Source of the DNA: an uncultured Bacilli bacterium
GTDB lineage: Bacteria > Bacillota_I > Bacilli_A > RF39 > UBA660
NCBI GenBank assembly: GCA_947587565.1
Contig: CANPYA010000004.1
Span: 1 to 22,240, forward strand
Direction: 5' to 3'
Length of the DNA stretch: 22,240 bases
Part shown: piece by piece, positions 18,316 to 22,240 of the stretch
Numbering within the stretch: position 1 is the first letter of the stretch
How the letters are laid out: each line of letters starts with the position of its first letter
Made by a program: the position numbers and the translations under genes
Notes under the pieces: model-generated
The model's input: only the letters and a program-made list of their open reading frames with translations
Database searches by the model: none
What the model was told of the DNA's origin: nothing

Positions 18316-19728
18316 ATGAATAAGATTGTTGCGAGGTTAAAAGAAGAATTTAAATTAACACCCGATTTAAAGATTAAAGAAATTAAAATAAGTCTTTTTA
18401 AAACTGTTTATGTTTTATTTATTGATACAGTATGTTCTAGTGATAAAGTAAATGATTATATTTTAAAAAATTTAACCCATTATAATTCAAGACATGATTT
18501 AAATAGTAATTTAGCAGGTCCCAATAGTGTTTCTTTAACAAATCCTGATGAAATAGAATTTTATTTAACAAGTGGCTTTGCCGTAGTTATTTTAGATAAT
18601 ACGATTATTGCCATTGAAACTAAAGGTGATTTAGCTAGAAGCGTTTCGGCATCAGCAAGAGAACCTTCCCTACTCGGTCCAGAAGATTCATTTAATGAAA
18701 ATATTCAAACTAATATTGGGCTTATTAAAAGAAGAATTAAAAGTCACACTATGAAAACGGAAGAAATAGTTTTAGGAAGAAAAACTAAAAATGTCGTGAC
18801 GATTAATTATTTAGAAGATGTGGCCAAGTGCGAAAACATTCAAATTATTAAAGATAAATTAAATACAATTGATATTGATGGGGTTTTAGATGTTGGCAAT
18901 TTAATTAATTATTTAGAAAGTGAAAATAGAACGGTATTTCCCACGATTAAAAGAACTGAAAGACCAGATTTGGTCGCGACTAGTCTTTTAGAAGGTAAAA
19001 TTGCCATATTAATGGATACTTCTCCTTTTGCAATTATTCTTCCTTCCTTTTTAGTGGATTTCATTAATCCTGTTAGTGATAATTATGTTAAAAGTATTAA
19101 TGTTGCTTTTGTTAAAATTTTAAGAGCCTTTTGTTTTTTATTTTCCATGATCGTTCCCGGTTTATTTGTAGCCATCATCAATTATAATCAAGAAACTATT
19201 CCTTCAAGTCTTTTAATTAATTTTAGTACCCAGAGTGCAGGTGTACCTTTTCCATCCATTGTCGAAGTTATCATTTTATTAATTACTTGTGATATTTTAA
19301 GAGAAAGTGATTTAAGATTCCCTTCTAACTTTGGATCAGCAATTTCCATTTTAGGAGCTTTAATTATTGGGGAGGCGGCGGTTAATGCCGGACTAGTTTC
19401 GCCAATTGCTATCATTATTGCTTCATTTACATTTATTACAAGTCTAATATTTACGGAACTGGAAATCAATAGTGCGCTCCGTTTTTATCGTTACATGTTT
19501 TTATTCTTCGCCGCCTTCTTTGGTCTATATGGAATATTTTTAGGGTTAATTTTATTACTTACTAATGTTATTTCCATTAAGTCTTTAAACTCTCCTTACT
19601 TTGCCCCGATCGCCCCATTTGATAAAACTTATTTCTTTAAAACTTTCTTAAAAGAAAAAGAAAGGCATAATACGAAAAGAAGTTTCTTAATTACCGATAA
19701 AAATATGACAAGGGGAAAATTCGAATGA
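18316..19728 (+). CDS. gerAA: Spore germinant receptor subunit A (GerAA family)
   Basis: 470 aa. Subunit of an inner-spore-membrane germinant receptor that responds to nutrients and opens the way to dormancy release. The soluble N-terminal domain carries the family signature REPSLLGPEDSFNENIQTN and IGLIKRRIKS. The C-terminal half has about five membrane helices with GVPFPSIVEVIILLITCDIL, ESDLRFPSNFGSAISILGAL and GEAAVNAGLVSP, matching the family's PFPS...LRxP...GxAAV pattern. Length is close to typical GerAA (about 480). Start: ATG 18316 has AAAGGA at 8-nt spacing; the ATG at 18310 is too close to it. It overlaps gerAC by ATGA. The known family role is strong; the specific germinant cannot be read from sequence. 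Confidence 0.93.
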   Translation: MNKIVARLKEEFKLTPDLKIKEIKISLFKTVYVLFIDTVCSSDKVNDYILKNLTHYNSRHDLNSNLAGPNSVSLTNPDEIEFYLTSGFAVVILDNTIIAIETKGDLARSVSASAREPSLLGPEDSFNENIQTNIGLIKRRIKSHTMKTEEIVLGRKTKNVVTINYLEDVAKCENIQIIKDKLNTIDIDGVLDVGNLINYLESENRTVFPTIKRTERPDLVATSLLEGKIAILMDTSPFAIILPSFLVDFINPVSDNYVKSINVAFVKILRAFCFLFSMIVPGLFVAIINYNQETIPSSLLINFSTQSAGVPFPSIVEVIILLITCDILRESDLRFPSNFGSAISILGALIIGEAAVNAGLVSPIAIIIASFTFITSLIFTELEINSALRFYRYMFLFFAAFFGLYGIFLGLILLLTNVISIKSLNSPYFAPIAPFDKTYFFKTFLKEKERHNTKRSFLITDKNMTRGKFE

Positions 19729-22240
19729 AAAAAATATTAATTTTAATTGTGACAGTTTTATTACTGGGTGGTTGTTATGATAATATTGAATTAAATAATT
19801 TAGCCATTATTACCGGTTTAGGTATTGATTATCAAGATGATAATTTTGTGGTTACTTATGAAATATTAAATGATACTAAAACGGAAGATAATACGGCTAT
19901 GTTAAGTTATACCGAAAAAGGCAGTGGAAAAACGATTAATGAGGCATTTACCGATGCGAACTTCCGTGTTGGTAAAAAGCCTTTCTTTGCCCATTTAAAA
20001 ATTGTCGTTTTAAGTGAAAGTATTATTAAAGATAAATTAGATCAAATAATTGATTACTTATTAAGAGATACTAATATAAGGGATGAATTTATTATGATGG
20101 TGGCGAATGGTACATCACCCGATACGATATTTAAACATAATGATGACAATAATCCGGTCGTAAGTGATTTAATCTTTAACTTAATTACTAATGAAATCTA
20201 TAATGATAATTTAGCCATTAATGAACCATATCAAAAAGTTTTAGCCAAATTAGTTAGTCATAAGTTTGATGTTATTTTAGGTTCTTTAAGTATTATTGAT
20301 GATGCTGTATCTTTAAATAATTTTTATATTTTTAAAGGTTATAATGTTGAAAATAAATTAGACCGAAGAAATTCTACATTATATAGTCTATTTAATGAAA
20401 ATGTTTATTCTCTAGATTTTACCAAAAATTATGGCGAAGATGTAGTAACAATATCTGTTAATTCTTCTAAAAAAAATATTGATATTAGTCAAGATGAAAT
20501 TAATATAACTCTAGATTTAGAAGCAAGAATCATTGAAAACAGTGCCGATTTAGATTTAAAAAAAGAAGAAACTTATCGAAAGTTAAATCAAGAATTTGGG
20601 AAAATTATTCAAAAAGAAGTCAATAATTTTGTAAAAATCTTACAAGAAAATAAAAGTGATGTTTTAGGATTTCAAGATTTATACTATAAAAAGATGCGCA
20701 AAGAAAATAAAGATTTATGGACTAAAGCCCAAGTTAATACCCAAATAAATTTAAAAATTAATACCAAAGGATTTATCTTTGAGGTGGAACTATGAAAAAT
20801 AAATTAACTTATTTTATTACTCGTTCATCAATGTTTGGGATTGGTTTCTTTCTTCTTTTTAAAAATGCATCCAAAGATGCTTGGATCTCGGTTTTACTTG
20901 GAACTCTTCTTGGAGTTATTATTCTCTATATTTATAAACATTTAAAAGATTTCTTTAAAAATACTAATATGCGAGATTTATTAAGTAAAACCACATTTGG
21001 TAAAATTTATTTAGTTATTTTTACCATCTTCTATATGTTCTTAATCTTAATGATTTTAATCCTACTTCCGATGTTTGTTAATTCTTTCTATTTATTATAT
21101 ACCCCTAAAATTTTAGTGGTTATTCCTTTCCTTCTTCTAGCTTTATATATTAGTTCGAAAGAAAAAAGAGTTTTAGAATCATTAAGTAGTCTCCTTTGTT
21201 TCTTTAGTGTCATCATCATTATTATCTATGCTCTATTCTTAACCAAATATTTAGAATTTGATCATTTATTACCAATTTATTCGGAACGTAGTTTTAATAT
21301 TATAAAAGTTGCTTTAATCTATGCCTCCATTACGAGTATTCCCCAAATAATAACAATCAATTATAGTTCCAATAGTTTTAAAGATGATTTAAAAGATTAT
21401 TTAATGGGGACTTTCTTTACTTTCTTAATTACTCTATTTACCATTCTATCTTTAGGTGACCCTTTAATAAGAATTTATAGTTTTCCGGAATATGCTGTTT
21501 TAAAACAAATTAAAATATTAGACTTTATTGAAAACATTGAAAACTTATCAACATTTATTTGGTACTTTGATATGTTTATTACTTTATCGAGTTTAACAAC
21601 TAATTTAAAAGAAACCTTACCTAAAAAGTATAATCCAATTTGGTATTATTCTTTAGTCCTTCTTACTTTATATTTAGCGGTCTTTGTAATTGGTCATAAC
21701 TACCGACTTATTATCACTCTATTTTATGCTTATCCCGCTATATTATTTGGTTTCTTTCTTCTCTTTGTTATCTTACTTATTTATATTAAAAAATCTCAAA
21801 AAATTAAAGCTTATAAAAAATCACTTCAAGATTAACGAAGTGATTTTTAAATCCATTTACTTATATATATTTTTCTAGTTGTATATTCTTCATAGTTTGT
21901 AAATATTCTAATAATAACATCCACTAAACTTCTTAAAACATTATTATCTTTTTTAACTTGAACTGTAACAATTTCTTTTTGTAATGTTCTTCTAAATAAA
22001 TAATCCGCAATATAACTAGCAAGAACGCGATCTAATTCTTCAATTCGCTCAATATCTTCTTGATTATTTAAGTTAATTGAAAAAATATAATTTTTATATA
22101 TACCAATTAATTTTTCACTAATTAAATCTTCATCTTGAAAATCAAAATTTACTATATTGTAATAATTTGGACAATATTTTAAAACTTCACTATTATTCAT
22201 ATTACACTCTCTCTACTATTAAGTTAATAATACTACATAA

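Overview
This is an AT-rich window from a Gram-positive, low-GC bacterium. It carries a peptidoglycan precursor pathway (murF, ddl), a GerA-type spore-germination operon and a SpoIIM-like protein, so it points to an endospore-forming or spore-derived Bacilli/Firmicutes lineage. The secreted proteins with GLUG and C-type-lectin-like modules would suit a gut commensal; that part is inference. TGA is a stop codon (it ends both gerAA and gerAC in ATGA overlaps), so the code is standard and this is not a code-4 Mollicute.

Layout. (1) 1-3784, minus strand: two cell-surface protein genes, a GLUG-repeat protein cut by the window edge and a 717-aa protein with a duplicated lectin-like module. (2) 3803-6890, minus: a tight housekeeping operon plsC-murF-ddl. 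(3) 6948-10579, minus: a second surface-protein operon (147-aa module protein, intact 519-aa FGE/C-type-lectin-like protein, frameshifted paralogue of it). (4) 10614-12337: a P-loop ATPase and a SpoIIM-like membrane protein on minus, and a 31-aa membrane peptide on plus. (5) 12415-14522: a phosphohexomutase and a DeoD purine nucleoside phosphorylase, converging on a terminator. (6) 14597-17978, minus: two overlapping uncharacterised genes and an RlmD-type rRNA methyltransferase. (7) 18065-21848: a long inverted repeat, then gerAA-gerAC-gerAB on plus. (8) A 117-aa gene of unknown function on minus at the right edge.

Main result. The window has exactly three runs of eight C (G on the coding strand), and each lies in the spacer between a near-perfect -35 and a perfect TATAAT -10. 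All three of these promoters have a 16-nt spacer and each drives a surface-protein gene or operon. Gain or loss of one G would change the spacer length, so they look like phase-variation switches. The first gene behind each switch encodes the same secreted N-terminal module with two conserved cysteines, fused to a different C-terminal part. The system therefore looks like a set of independently switchable surface proteins. One member (the 519-aa protein) also has a GC-raised, highly divergent C-terminal lectin-like segment that resembles the variable region of diversity-generating retroelement targets. No reverse transcriptase or template repeat was seen in the window.
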